64,000 nucleotides of DNA from positions 62,001-126,000 of the forward strand of contig SHVE01000001.1 in NCBI GenBank assembly GCA_009694365.1, in the 5' to 3' direction. The translations under genes were made by a program, and so were the position numbers. Position 1 is the first letter of the stretch; the number at the start of each line of letters is the position of its first letter. Shown here in pieces: positions 44,177-60,679 of the stretch. Source of the DNA: Thermoleophilia bacterium. Its GTDB lineage: Bacteria > Actinomycetota > Thermoleophilia > Miltoncostaeales > Miltoncostaeaceae. The notes beneath the pieces were generated by a model. That model was not told where the DNA came from. It saw only the letters and a list, made by a program, of their open reading frames with translations, and made no database searches.

Positions 44177-47100
44177 TTGAGCACGCCCACTGCCCGCCGC
44201 ACACGTACCCGGGAATTCTTCCCGCAGGTGGATCCGAACGGGAAAGGATCCCCGGCGTCCCAGGCACCCAGTGTCCCGGAGGTCCCGAACCTCATCGCCA
44301 TCCAGCGGGTGAGTTTCGATCATTTCCTCAATGAGGGGCTTCGCGAGACCGTCAACGACATCTCGCCCATCCAGGACTTCACCGGCACCCTCATGGTCGA
44401 GTTCGGTCCCTACACGATCGGCGGCTGGGAGCCCGGCCGGCCGTTCGACGAGATCATGGCGAACAACTCCATCAAGGAGTGCCGCGAGAAGGACATGACC
44501 TACGCGGCCCCCCTTACGATGGAGGTCTCCTTCGTGAACAAGGAGACGGGCGAGATCCGGCGCCAGAAGGTCTTCATGGGCGATCTCCCGCTCATGACCG
44601 AATGGGGCACCTTCATCATCAACGGCACCGAGCGCGTCATCGTCACGCAGCTCGTGCGGTCGCCGGGTGCGTACCTCATGGAGCCGAAGGATCGCGACAA
44701 GCAGGTCTTCATCGCGAACCTCATGCCGGCGCGTGGCTCATGGGTCGAGCTCGATATCGACAAGAAGGGCCTCGTCAACGTCCGCATCGACCGCAAGCGC
44801 AAGTTGCCGGTCACCACGCTGCTCTTCGCGCTGGGCTACACGCGCGACGACGTGTGCAACCTCTTCCGTCACCCGCTCGACAAGAAGCGCGTGAACCCCT
44901 TCATTGAGGCGACCCTCGAGAAGGACGCGACGGAGGGCGAGGCCGCCCGAGGGAACGGCAAGTCGCTCCAGGAGCTTCAGGCGATCGTTGCCGAGATGCA
45001 GAAGGTGGCGAAGAACATCGACACCGTCCCGGGCGATGAGCGCCTGCGGATCGAGGGCGAGATCGAGCGGTTCGAGAAGCGCATCGACCTTCGCGCGGGC
45101 GACCTCATGCAGAACGCCCTCATCGAGGTCTTCAAGAAGCAGCGTCCGGGCGAGCCGCCGACCGAGGTCAACTCGCTCAACCTGACACGTGGGCTCTTCT
45201 TCGACGCCAAGCGTTACGACCTTACGAAGGTCGGTCGCTACAAGCTCGACGCCCGCCTCGGCGCCGCGTCCGCCACGAACACGCGCACGCTGGCGAACCC
45301 ACGGTTCACCGGTGCGCGTACCGGTATGACCGACGATCTGGTGGAGCTCATTCGACGGCTCGTCGACCTGCCGATCCGCTACGGCATCAACGAGGAGTCC
45401 ACGGATTTCGCGGCGGACGGCATCATGCTGCCCCGGGAAGAGATGGTGCACGAGCTCGACGAGTACGAGCATTTCGGCAACCGGCGCCTGCGCACAGTCG
45501 GCGAACTCATTCAGGAGGCCTTCCGCATCGGCCTCTACCGGATGGAGCGCGTGGTTCGGGAGCGTATGAGCACCGAGGACCCCGACACCATCACGCCGCA
45601 GACGATCATCAACATCCGTCCGGTCGTGGCGGCGCTCAAGGAGTTCTTCGGGTCCTCCCAGTTGTCGCAGTTCATGGACCAGACCAACTCACTGTCCGGC
45701 CTCACTCACCGACGCCGCCTGTCGGCCCTCGGTGCGGGCGGACTCACCCGTGAGCGCGCTCCCATCGAGGTACGCGACGTCCACCCGACCCACTACGGCC
45801 GCATGTGCCCGATCGAGACGCCGGAGGGTCCGAACATCGGCCTCATCGGCTCACTGGCGTCACACGCCACGGTGAACGAGTTCGGTTTCATTCAGACGCC
45901 GTATCGCGTGGTCAAGGGCGGGAAGTTGCAGAAGGACGGCACGGCCGACTGGGAGATCACTTGGCTGGACGCCACTCAGGAAGAGAACCGGGTCATCGCA
46001 CAGGCCAGTTCCGCGGTAGACCGAACCGGACGGCTCGTCGACGACGAGGTGCTCTGCCGGCGCAACGGCCAGCCGATCACCGTCCCGCCCAAGGGTGTCG
46101 AGTACATGGACGTCTCGCCCGACCAGATCGTGTCGGTCGCCACTGCACTCATCCCCTTCCTCGAGCACAACGACGCCAACCGTGCCCTCATGGGCGCCAA
46201 CATGCAGCGCCAGGCCGTTCCGCTCTTGGTGAGTGAGGCCCCGCTCGTGGGCACCGGCATGGAGCACCGTGCCGCGGTGGATACCGGCGACGTCGTCATC
46301 GCCCTCCGCGGCGGCACCGTTGCCGCCGTCGATGCCACCCGCATCATCATCGACGTCAGGGGTGGCGAGCACGACCAGTACACCCTCGACAAGTTCATTC
46401 GCAGCAACCAGGGCACGCTCATCCACCAGAAGCCGATCGTGAAGGCCGGCGACACGGTGGAGGGCGGCCAGGTGCTGGCGGACGGATCGTCCACCGATCA
46501 GGGTGAACTGGCGCTCGGGAAGAACATGCTCGTCGCCTTCATGTCCTGGGAGGGGTACAACTTCGAGGACGCGATCATCGTGTCGCAGCGGCTCGTGAAG
46601 GACGACGTGCTCTCGTCGATCCACATCGAGGAGTACGAGATCGATGCGCGCACCACGAAGTTGGGTGCCGAGGAGATCACGCGCGACATTCCGAACCGCT
46701 CCGAGGAATCCCTCGCGGACCTCGATGAGCGCGGCGTCGTGCGTATCGGCGCCGAGGTCAAGTCGGGCGATCTGTTGGTCGGCAAGGTCACGCCTAAGGG
46801 CGAGACGGAGCTGACGGCGGAAGAGAAGCTGATCCGCGCCATCTTCAAGGAGAAGGCCGGCGAGGTGCGCGACACCTCCCTCAAGGTTCCCCACGGCGAG
46901 GGCGGCAAGGTCATCGACGTAAAGACGTTCTCCCGTGAGGCGGGCGACGATCTCTCTCCGGGCGTGAACGACCTCGTACGCGTGTTCGTGGCCAAGCGCC
47001 GCAAGATTGCGGAGGGCGACAAGCTTGCCGGACGTCACGGCAACAAGGGCGTCATCTCCAAGATCGTGCCGGACGAGGACATGCCGTTCCTCGAGGACGG

Positions 47101-47973
47101 CACGCCGATCGACATGATCCTCAACCCGCTGGGCGTGCCGAGCCGCATGAACATCGGCCAGGTCCTCGAGACCCACCTCGGGTGGGCGGCGAACAGTGGC
47201 TGGCAGCCGGGCCCCGACGGTACGACGAAGCGAACCTTCGTTGCCACACCGGTGTTCAGCGGCGCGACGCCGGCGGACGTGGACCGCGTCCTCGTGGAAT
47301 GGGCACAGGCGCACGCCCACGAGCCGATCAACCTCAAGGTCAAGGGCGATGAGGGCGAAGGCCGTCGCGTGAGCGGCAAGGTCCGCCTGTTCAACGGCCG
47401 TACCGGTGACCCCTACGACGGCAAGGTGACCGTCGGGTACATGTACATGCTCAAGCTCCTGCACTTGGTGGACGACAAGATCCACGCCCGTTCGACGGGT
47501 CCGTACTCGCTGGTCACCCAGCAGCCGCTGGGCGGCAAGGCTCAGTTCGGCGGCCAGCGTTTCGGCGAGATGGAGGTGTGGGCACTCGAGGCGTACGGCG
47601 CGGCCTACACCCTGCAGGAGATGCTCACCATCAAGAGCGACGACACCGTGGGCCGCGTCAAGGCGTACGAGGCCATCGTGAAGGGCGAGAATATCCAGGA
47701 GCCCTCCATTCCGGAGAGTTTCAAGGTGCTCCTCAAGGAGATGCAGAGCCTCGGGCTCGATGTCCGCATCCAGGGCGAGACGGGTTCCGAAGTTGCGGCA
47801 CGTGAGGACGACGAGCTCCTCCGCGCGGCCGAGGAACTCGGCATCGACCTGTCCGGCGCCCCACTCCCGATCGAGGATGAACTCGAACGGGAGGCAGAGG
47901 AGGCGAAGGCCGATGAGGCCATGAAGGTCGGCGCTGCCGCCGGCAACGCTCCCGACGACGCGGAGGCCAGCGC

Positions 47974-47977
<4 letters not shown>
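44177..47977 (+). CDS. rpoB: RNA polymerase beta subunit
   Basis: A 1266-aa beta subunit from TTG 44177, which has GGAGG nine bases upstream and begins (M)[18 protein letters not shown]. Core regions are intact: [20 protein letters not shown], the rifampicin region [20 protein letters not shown] followed by [30 protein letters not shown] and [15 protein letters not shown]. About 60 residues (about 252-311), predicted coiled coil, are inserted just before [20 protein letters not shown]. The tail is acidic. The start is uncertain: an in-frame ATG lies at 44135. GTGA overlap with rpoC. Confidence 0.97.
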
Positions 47978-52530
<4,553 letters not shown>

Positions 52531-52531
52531 G

Positions 52532-53350
52532 TCAGTCTGAGGGGTCCCCGTCGGGAGCAACGCTTTCGACGGGGGCTATCCCCGGCGTCTGCCAGGGCCA
52601 CATCGGCGTACGGCGATCCTCGGGGTAGCGCGCTTGCGCCCGGGTCTCCTGCTCCACGCCGTACCGCGTGTGTGCCCAGATGGACTCGGGGCGTGCGAGG
52701 CGCACCGCGCCGATGAGGCCGACCGGCCACACGAGGATGCTGATCGCCGCGAAGATCCACTTGCCCTTCGTAAAGGTCACCACCGCAAGAACGATGCACA
52801 CGACGTGCCAGGTGATGAGCACCCACGACCCTGTGACGTTGGCGTCTTGGACCACGTCAACCCAGAACGGGATCCCGAGCGCGATGATCGTCAGGAGCGC
52901 ACCAAGAACGATGACGGCGTCGATCGAGCGCCGACCCTCGTGTGACCAGTAGACATCGCGGAGGGTGAGCCAGAGCGCGAACTCATCGAGGGTGAGGGCC
53001 GCCCCGAGCCCGAACAGGGTGGGGATGATCAGCCCCCAGGCCCCCGGCAGCTGGAGGTCCATGGCGATCCCCAGCACTCCGCTGATGAGGAGCAGGAAGA
53101 TCCCCGGTACGAGGTGGTGGATGTGGGCACCGCCGATCGACACGTTGCCGAACGGACCCTTCCCCGCCTTGATCATGTGCGTGATCGTGCGGGTGACCAG
53201 GAACGTGATCAGGAACGCGATGAGCGTCATCTGCACGGTTCCGATCCCCGTCTGCGCGAACCGCTGCTGGAACGCATCAACCACCGGGAACATCTCCTCC
53301 CAGAAGCCGGGCTCCGGGGTGATGGTGGCGAGGATCACGGGGGTGTTCAT
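52532..53350 (-). CDS. Multi-spanning membrane protein of unknown function
   Basis: A 272-aa membrane protein with about six hydrophobic helices. A conserved-looking segment GGAHIHHLVPGIFLLLISGV carries three His near a membrane boundary, and ALTLDEFALWLTLRDVYW has acidic residues, which could be a metal or proton site. The cytoplasmic C-terminal 50 residues are polar. Such proteins are common in actinobacteria but unnamed. The ATG at 53350 has TAGAGT ending 8 bases upstream. Its stop almost touches the convergent rpoC stop. Confidence 0.68.
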   Translation of the reverse strand: MNTPVILATITPEPGFWEEMFPVVDAFQQRFAQTGIGTVQMTLIAFLITFLVTRTITHMIKAGKGPFGNVSIGGAHIHHLVPGIFLLLISGVLGIAMDLQLPGAWGLIIPTLFGLGAALTLDEFALWLTLRDVYWSHEGRRSIDAVIVLGALLTIIALGIPFWVDVVQDANVTGSWVLITWHVVCIVLAVVTFTKGKWIFAAISILVWPVGLIGAVRLARPESIWAHTRYGVEQETRAQARYPEDRRTPMWPWQTPGIAPVESVAPDGDPSD

Positions 53351-53358
53351 ACTTGAGA

Positions 53359-53364
53359 ACTCTA
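53359..53364 (-). promoter_or_regulatory. Possible leaderless -10 (TAGAGT)
   Basis: On the minus strand TAGAGT ends 8 bases before the ATG at 53350. Confidence 0.4.
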
Positions 53365-53381
53365 GCCGCCCTCCCCCGTGA

Positions 53382-53453
53382 CCCCCGGTGTTCGACACCT
53401 TGCCTGCGGGTTCCCCCGGTGTCAGACACCACCCCGGTGTCAGACACCTTGCC
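53382..53453 (+). repeat. Intergenic palindromic repeat, three-copy cluster
   Basis: Three copies lie in a row: GGTGTTCGACACC (53387-53399), GGTGTCAGACACC (53418-53430) and GGTGTCAGACACC (53436-53448), each after a run of C. The first and third are followed by TTGCC. The cores are perfect or near-perfect palindromes. It sits between a divergent membrane protein gene and ecfT. Confidence 0.75.
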
Positions 53454-53507
53454 CTGCCACACCGATACCTATGCCAACCTGTTGAGGATGAACGCCGAGC
53501 CCATCAC

Positions 53508-54401
53508 GTGACGAATCCCATCGGCGGCGACCGCGCTCCGCTTCCCGTCGTCCTCATCGCGCTGGTCGCGGGGGTCCTCGCGTTCACCACGGGCCAACCT
53601 CTGGTTCTGGCTGCGCTCGCCATCGGCGCGGTCGTCCTCCTCCTTGCGGCCCCGGGTCATCCCGGCCGGGTCGTTCTCGTGGGGGCGCTCGTCTCGGCGG
53701 CCGCAGTGGTCATCCTCACCCCGCTGGTCTCCGGGCAGGGGGATCTCGTGCTGTTCTCGCTTCCCGTTCCGTCACCGCTCAACGGCGAGATCACGGTCGA
53801 GGAGTTGGTGGCCGCCGCCGTCGCGGCTGCGCGCGTGCTCGCCACTGTGGCCCTGGTGGCGGCCATCGTCGCGTGGGCCGACCCCGATCGCATGCTGGCG
53901 GGTATCGGGCGCGTGGCCCCGCGATCGGCGCTGGTGTCGGCCCTCGCCGCTCGTCTGGTGCCCACTATGCGCCGGGACGCCCGTGCCATCTCCGAGACCG
54001 CTCGCCTTCGGGGGGTCGCGCTCACCACGGGGCCACGCATGGCGCGCGCCCGCGCCGCCGCTCCGCTGGCACTACCCCTCGTGGGGTCCGCCCTCGAGCG
54101 GGGGCTCGACGTCGCGGAGGCCATGGCCGCCCGTGGCTACGGGGAGGGGCGGCGCACGCGCCTTCCCGAGCGGGCCCTCGACTCGGGCGAGCGCGCAACG
54201 GTGCTCGTCGCGGTGCTCCTCGGGGTGCTCGTCATCGGGACCATCGGCACCGACGGAATCGACTTCACCGTCTTCCCGCGGCTCGGTCCGGTGGTCACTC
54301 CGGCAGCGGTGACGGTCGCCGCCATCGTCCTCGCCGGGCTCGTCCTCGCGGCCACCGCCCTCGCCCGCCCGCAGCGGGTTGGTCGGTCCGATTCACCGTG
54401 A
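53508..54401 (+). CDS. Energy-coupling factor transporter transmembrane protein EcfT-like
   Basis: A 297-aa membrane protein with five or six helices and the EcfT coupling region, SALAARLVPTMRRDARAISE and TARLRGVAL, then GLDVAEAMAARGYGEGRRTR. These Ala-Arg-Gly helices dock on the ECF ATPases. No ATPase or substrate-binding S component gene lies in this window, so partners must be elsewhere. The cargo (vitamin, cobalt or nickel) is unknown; cobalt is attractive given the B12 enzymes nearby, but this is speculation. The GTG at 53508 is the likely start. Confidence 0.82.
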   Translation: MTNPIGGDRAPLPVVLIALVAGVLAFTTGQPLVLAALAIGAVVLLLAAPGHPGRVVLVGALVSAAAVVILTPLVSGQGDLVLFSLPVPSPLNGEITVEELVAAAVAAARVLATVALVAAIVAWADPDRMLAGIGRVAPRSALVSALAARLVPTMRRDARAISETARLRGVALTTGPRMARARAAAPLALPLVGSALERGLDVAEAMAARGYGEGRRTRLPERALDSGERATVLVAVLLGVLVIGTIGTDGIDFTVFPRLGPVVTPAAVTVAAIVLAGLVLAATALARPQRVGRSDSP

Positions 54402-54447
54402 TACCGTCCCGCACCCGTTCGCCCGAACGATTGATGGTCAACGTCTG

Positions 54448-54476
54448 GTGACATGTCCCGGACCGCGCCTCATTCT
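54448..54476 (+). promoter_or_regulatory. Candidate promoter for rpsL-rpsG-fusA
   Basis: GTGACA (54448-54453), 17 bases, CATTCT (54471-54476), about 50 bases before the rpsL GTG. Confidence 0.35.
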
Positions 54477-54526
54477 CACTCGGTCGGGCGCCAAGACACG
54501 TCACGCCCAGTATCCGGAAGAGGCCT

Positions 54527-54898
54527 GTGCCCACGATCAACCAGCTGGTCCGCAAGGGCCGTACGCCCAAGGCGAGCAAGACCACCACGCCCGCTCTCCG
54601 CGGCGCACCGCAGAAGCGCGGGGTCTGCACGCGGGTCTACACCACCACGCCGAAGAAGCCGAACTCCGCGCTCCGCAAGGTCGCCCGTGTTCGTCTTACC
54701 AACGGCATGGAGGTCACCAGTTACATCCCGGGCGAGGGGCACAACCTTCAGGAGCACTCCGTCGTTCTCGTACGTGGCGGCCGCGTGAAGGATCTTCCCG
54801 GTGTCCGCTACAAGGTCATCCGTGCTGCACTCGACACGGCTGGCGTCTCTGACCGCAAGCAGGCGCGTTCGAAGTACGGCGCCAAGACCCCGAAGTAG
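54527..54898 (+). CDS. rpsL: 30S ribosomal protein S12
   Basis: A 123-aa S12 of the decoding centre. [20 protein letters not shown] and [20 protein letters not shown] are intact, including the lysine positions where streptomycin-resistance changes usually arise, so the protein looks wild type. It starts with GTG behind GGAAGAGG. rpsG follows 4 bases after the stop. Confidence 0.97.
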   Translation: MPTINQLVRKGRTPKASKTTTPALRGAPQKRGVCTRVYTTTPKKPNSALRKVARVRLTNGMEVTSYIPGEGHNLQEHSVVLVRGGRVKDLPGVRYKVIRAALDTAGVSDRKQARSKYGAKTPK

Positions 54899-54902
54899 GC
54901 AC

Positions 54903-55373
54903 ATGCCCCGCCGCGCAGCAATCTCACGCCGTCCGCTCATCGCAGACCCCGTCTACGACAACGCGATGGTCACGCAGATGATCAACAAGGTTCTCAAGGA
55001 CGGCAAGAAGTCCGTCTCCGAGCGCACCGTCTACAACGCACTCGAGCGCATCCGCGATCGCACCGGACGTGACCCGGTTCAGGTTATGGAAGAGGCAATC
55101 CGCAACGTCACCCCGGTGCTCGAGGTCAAGAGCCGCCGCGTGGGTGGTGCCACGTATCAGGTGCCGATCGAGGTTCCGCCCCGCCGTGGTCGTACCCTCG
55201 CCATCCGCTGGATCGTCCGTTTCTCACGCGAGCGTCGCGAGAAGCAGATGGGTGAGCGCCTCGCGAACGAGTTGCTCGACGCACTCGGGTCACAGGGTGG
55301 TGCGTTCAAGCGCAAGGATGACCTGTACCGGATGGCTCAGGCGAACAAGGCCTTCGCGCACTACCGCTGGTAA
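54903..55373 (+). CDS. rpsG: 30S ribosomal protein S7
   Basis: A 156-aa S7, the standard length, nucleating assembly of the small-subunit head. It begins [20 protein letters not shown] and ends [22 protein letters not shown]. The ATG at 54903 follows rpsL closely. fusA begins after a 107-base gap. Confidence 0.97.
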   Translation: MPRRAAISRRPLIADPVYDNAMVTQMINKVLKDGKKSVSERTVYNALERIRDRTGRDPVQVMEEAIRNVTPVLEVKSRRVGGATYQVPIEVPPRRGRTLAIRWIVRFSRERREKQMGERLANELLDALGSQGGAFKRKDDLYRMAQANKAFAHYRW

Positions 55374-55480
55374 GCGCGATGTCGGTTCCGCCAGGGGCCC
55401 ACACGGGCTTGCATCGATGAGAGGAATCGCGGGGCGGATCCACCCCCCCGTGCCACATCCGTACGGACAGGTGATCTGAC

Positions 55481-57577
<2,097 letters not shown>

Positions 57578-57789
57578 CGCGGTCACCCGTCCGCCGGGGT
57601 TTGTAACGCTCGATCCATTCGTCGGGTCCCGGTATCTGGTTTTCGGGTCCGTCCCCACCGCGACATGACGTACGCGCCACGGACGCTCGAGGTCGGCATG
57701 GCGGCATGGACACTGGCGCGGGACCGTGATGAGCGGTTCCATGCCGCACCGCGAGGCGTGGGTCGCCATGTGCCGCCCCCTCATCTGTG

Positions 57790-60471
57790 TCAGGTGTGCA
57801 GCAGCCGGTCCAGATGGACCGCGGGGTGGACGGCATCGGTGCCCGTGAGGTCGGCGATCTGGTGGCGGCACGAGACTCCGGCCGCTACGACGGGGCCGGT
57901 GGCGGCCCGAATGGCGGGTGCCAGGCGGTCCTCGCCGATGAGGCGGGAGACGTCGGGGTGCTGGTACCCGAAGGCCCCGGCCATGCCGCAGCAGCCGGCG
58001 TCGGTGGCGGTGGCGTGGGGGCCGAGGGCGGCTACGGCGGCCGTGTCTCCGACGGCCCGAGAGTGGCAGTGGCGGTGCACGAGGGGCGCGTCGGAGTTGG
58101 TGGGTATCTCGCACCCGAGATCCACGACGGCGCGTTCGAACGAGATGACCGCGTCCGCCACCCGGGTTGCCCGGGGGTCGTCCGGCAACAGCCACGGGAG
58201 GTCGGCCGCGAGCATCGAGAGGCACGAGGGTTCGAGCACCACGATCGGGCGCCCCTGTGCGGTGGCGGGGTGAAGCGTGCGCAGCAGGTGTCGGCCCTGT
58301 GTGCGTGCGAGGTCGGGCATCCCTTGCGACAGCGCGGGTCGCCCACAGCATCCGCCCGCGAGCACCGCTACGTGCGCGCCGGCCGTGGTGAGTACGCGAA
58401 CGGCGGCGTCACCGGTGGCCGGTTCTAAGAATCGGGTGAACGTGTCGGCGAAGAGTGCGAGGGGTACGCCGTTGCCGGACGGTGGGGGAGGGCGCCAGGC
58501 GCGGGTTGGCGTGGGCACGGGGCGACCGAGGCGCCGCTCGGCCCTGCGGGAGATGCGTTCCGCGAGGCGCGGGGACGTTGATCCGGCCCGGAGTAGGTCG
58601 TGGGCGTGCGCCGCCGCGAGAGTCAGGAGCCCCGGCCGCTGCTCCGCGTGGCGCGCCACCAGCGCCTCGACCTTGAGCCGCGACATGTCCACACCGGCGG
58701 GGCATTCGGTGGCGCAGGCGTGGCACGACAGGCACAGGTCGAGCGCCTCGTGCAGCCCGGGGTCGGCGAGGCCGAGCTCTAGGCGTCCCTCGATTGCGGC
58801 CCGCAGCAGTACCGCGCGGCCACGGGTCGAGTGGCGCTCGTCGCGCAGCGCTTGATAACTCGGGCACATCACGGAGTCGGACCGGCGGCACTGCCCGTTG
58901 CCGTTACAGGCCTCGATTGCCCGTTGCAGGCCGCCGTCCGCCTCGAACGACACCGCGGTGGGGATGGCGTGCGGTGCGGGCGACACCGCGATCCGCAGGC
59001 CGGAGTCGAGCGGTTCGGGGTGGATGATGATTCCGGGGTTGAGGATCCCGAGGGGGTCGAGCGCGTACTTGACGGCCTGAAACCGGTCGATCATGTCGGG
59101 GGAGTACATGCGGGGCAGCAGTTCTCCACGTAGGCGGCCGTCGCCGTGTTCGCCCGACAGCGATCCGCCGTGCGCGTGCACGATGTCGGCCACCCCTTCG
59201 GCCACTTGGCGCATTGTCGCCACGGCTCCGGGGGCCCGTAGGTCGACCGTGGGGCGGATGTGCAGGCATCCGACGCTCGCGTGGCCGTACCAGATGGCGT
59301 CGCCCATGCCCGCGTCGGTGAGCAGGTGTCGCACCTCACGGGCGAAGGCGGCAAGGTTCTCGGGTGGTACTGCGGGGTCCTCGATGAACGGGATGGGTTT
59401 CTCATCATCCGTTACGCGCAGTGCCCGTGCGATCCCCGTGCGGCGGATGGTCCACGCGGCGGCCTGATCGCGCGGGTCGGTGAGCACGGTGGCACCGGAA
59501 TGCGCCTGGGCCCGCGCGGTGGCCTCTCCGGGCTCGCCCGAGTATTCGACCATGAGCATGGCCGGGGCGCGGCCCACGATGCGGAGCAGGGCGGCCTCGG
59601 GTGCCGCACGGTTGGCCGGGTCCAGCAATGAGCCGTCCATGAGTTCGATCGCCGAGGGCCTGCCCTGTAGAAGGCCGGGAACGGCCTGGAGGGCCGTGTC
59701 CATGTCGGGGAAGGAGATCAGCACGAGCGCCCGCTCCTTAGGGGGCGCCACCAAGCGGACGGTTGCCGAGCGCAGTACGGCCAGGGTGCCCTCGCTGCCG
59801 CAGATGAGGCGTGGCCAATCGGGATCGGGCCCGGCGATGGCATCGAGTGCGTAGCCCGACACCCGGCGCATGAGGGACGGAAACCCGTCCGCGGTCGCAA
59901 AGGCCCGGGCGGCGGTGAGGGGGGCGGGTACGGGGCCACCGCGACGAAGCAACGCCGCCGTTCCGTTCGCCAGTACCACGTCCAGCTCTACGAGGTGATC
60001 GGCGGTGGTCCCATACACCACCGATCGCGCACCGGAGGAGTTGTTACCGATCATTCCGCCGAGCGTGGCGCGGCTCGATGTGGCCACATCGGGGCCGAAG
60101 GTGAGCCCGTGCACCGCCGCGGCGCGGTTGAGGTCGTCGAGTACCACCCCCGGTTGCACCCGTGCCGTGCGCGATCCGGGATCGACCTCGATTCCCCGCA
60201 GCGCGGACGTGTCCACCACAAGGCCCGTGCCTAGGGCCTGCCCGGCAAGGCTCGTTCCCCCCCCGCGCATGGTGAGAGGCACTCGGTGGCGCGCACAGGT
60301 GTCCACGGCGAGTGCGAGATCGTCCACGTGGCCGGCCCGCAGAACCGCGGTGGGGCACCGTCGGTAGAGGCTCGCGTCCACCGCGTAGAGCTCTCTCGTG
60401 GCCGTGTCGCCCCGTACCTCGCCACGGGCCTCACGGGCAAGGTCGAGCAGCAGATGACGCCCGTCGTTCAC
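57790..60471 (-). CDS. FAD-linked oxidase fused to an Fe-S oxidoreductase (GlcD-GlcF / D-lactate dehydrogenase type)
   Basis: An 893-aa fusion. The N-terminal half is a VAO-type FAD domain: PLTMRGGGTSLAGQALGTG, then FGPDVATSSRATLGGMIGNN and SSGARSVVYG, with a C-terminal cap having SGEHGDGRLRGELLPRMYSP. The C-terminal half carries two 4Fe-4S sites (ACNGNGQCRRSDSVMCPSY; LCLSCHACATECPAGVD) and two CCG cysteine motifs (GGCCGRPALSQG; GCCGMAGAFGYQ). It probably oxidises a 2-hydroxy acid such as D-lactate or glycolate and passes electrons to the respiratory chain. GTG start with TACGAT ending 6 bases upstream. Confidence 0.9.
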   Translation of the reverse strand: MNDGRHLLLDLAREARGEVRGDTATRELYAVDASLYRRCPTAVLRAGHVDDLALAVDTCARHRVPLTMRGGGTSLAGQALGTGLVVDTSALRGIEVDPGSRTARVQPGVVLDDLNRAAAVHGLTFGPDVATSSRATLGGMIGNNSSGARSVVYGTTADHLVELDVVLANGTAALLRRGGPVPAPLTAARAFATADGFPSLMRRVSGYALDAIAGPDPDWPRLICGSEGTLAVLRSATVRLVAPPKERALVLISFPDMDTALQAVPGLLQGRPSAIELMDGSLLDPANRAAPEAALLRIVGRAPAMLMVEYSGEPGEATARAQAHSGATVLTDPRDQAAAWTIRRTGIARALRVTDDEKPIPFIEDPAVPPENLAAFAREVRHLLTDAGMGDAIWYGHASVGCLHIRPTVDLRAPGAVATMRQVAEGVADIVHAHGGSLSGEHGDGRLRGELLPRMYSPDMIDRFQAVKYALDPLGILNPGIIIHPEPLDSGLRIAVSPAPHAIPTAVSFEADGGLQRAIEACNGNGQCRRSDSVMCPSYQALRDERHSTRGRAVLLRAAIEGRLELGLADPGLHEALDLCLSCHACATECPAGVDMSRLKVEALVARHAEQRPGLLTLAAAHAHDLLRAGSTSPRLAERISRRAERRLGRPVPTPTRAWRPPPPSGNGVPLALFADTFTRFLEPATGDAAVRVLTTAGAHVAVLAGGCCGRPALSQGMPDLARTQGRHLLRTLHPATAQGRPIVVLEPSCLSMLAADLPWLLPDDPRATRVADAVISFERAVVDLGCEIPTNSDAPLVHRHCHSRAVGDTAAVAALGPHATATDAGCCGMAGAFGYQHPDVSRLIGEDRLAPAIRAATGPVVAAGVSCRHQIADLTGTDAVHPAVHLDRLLHT

Positions 60472-60477
60472 GCAGGA

Positions 60478-60483
60478 ATCGTA
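60478..60483 (-). promoter_or_regulatory. Leaderless-type -10 (TACGAT)
   Basis: On the minus strand TACGAT ends 6 bases before the GTG at 60471 of the FAD-linked oxidase gene. Confidence 0.5.
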
Positions 60484-60510
60484 GGCCCCAACCGGGTTCG
60501 CGGGTCGGCC

Positions 60511-60538
60511 TTGCGAGCCGTGCCGGTCGTGCTACTCT
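60511..60538 (+). promoter_or_regulatory. Promoter for tuf
   Basis: TTGCGA (60511-60516), 16 bases, TACTCT (60533-60538), giving an expected leader of about 135 bases that carries the long hairpin at 60562-60605. Confidence 0.5.
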
Positions 60539-60561
60539 CCACCGGCTCGTGAGAGCAAGGT

Positions 60562-60605
60562 CCTCTTCACGCGCGGCCAAATGGGCCGCGCGTTGCATGA
60601 AGAGG
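60562..60605 (+). promoter_or_regulatory. Long hairpin in the tuf leader
   Basis: An outer stem CCTCTTCA (60562-60569) with TGAAGAGG (60598-60605) continues into an inner stem CGCGCGGCC (60570-60578) with GGCCGCGCG (60584-60592). The loop is AAATG and there is a 5-base bulge TTGCA on the 3' side. The 17 paired positions are all Watson-Crick. It lies 75 bases before the tuf start and is a candidate regulatory leader. Confidence 0.65.
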
Positions 60606-60679
60606 CCATATCGAGAAGCACTGGCGGGTGCCGACCCCAATGGTCGCACGCCCGCTCGGACGCGCATGAGGAGCGAGTG

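Noticed and set aside
45860..47485. A 541-codon minus-strand frame opposite rpoB
   Set aside because: Antisense to conserved rpoB; no family features or plausible start signals.
53399..53453. A short CRISPR array
   Set aside because: Units are 18-31 bases apart with irregular spacing, the repeat is only 13-18 bases, the same unit is scattered at other loci and no cas genes are present.
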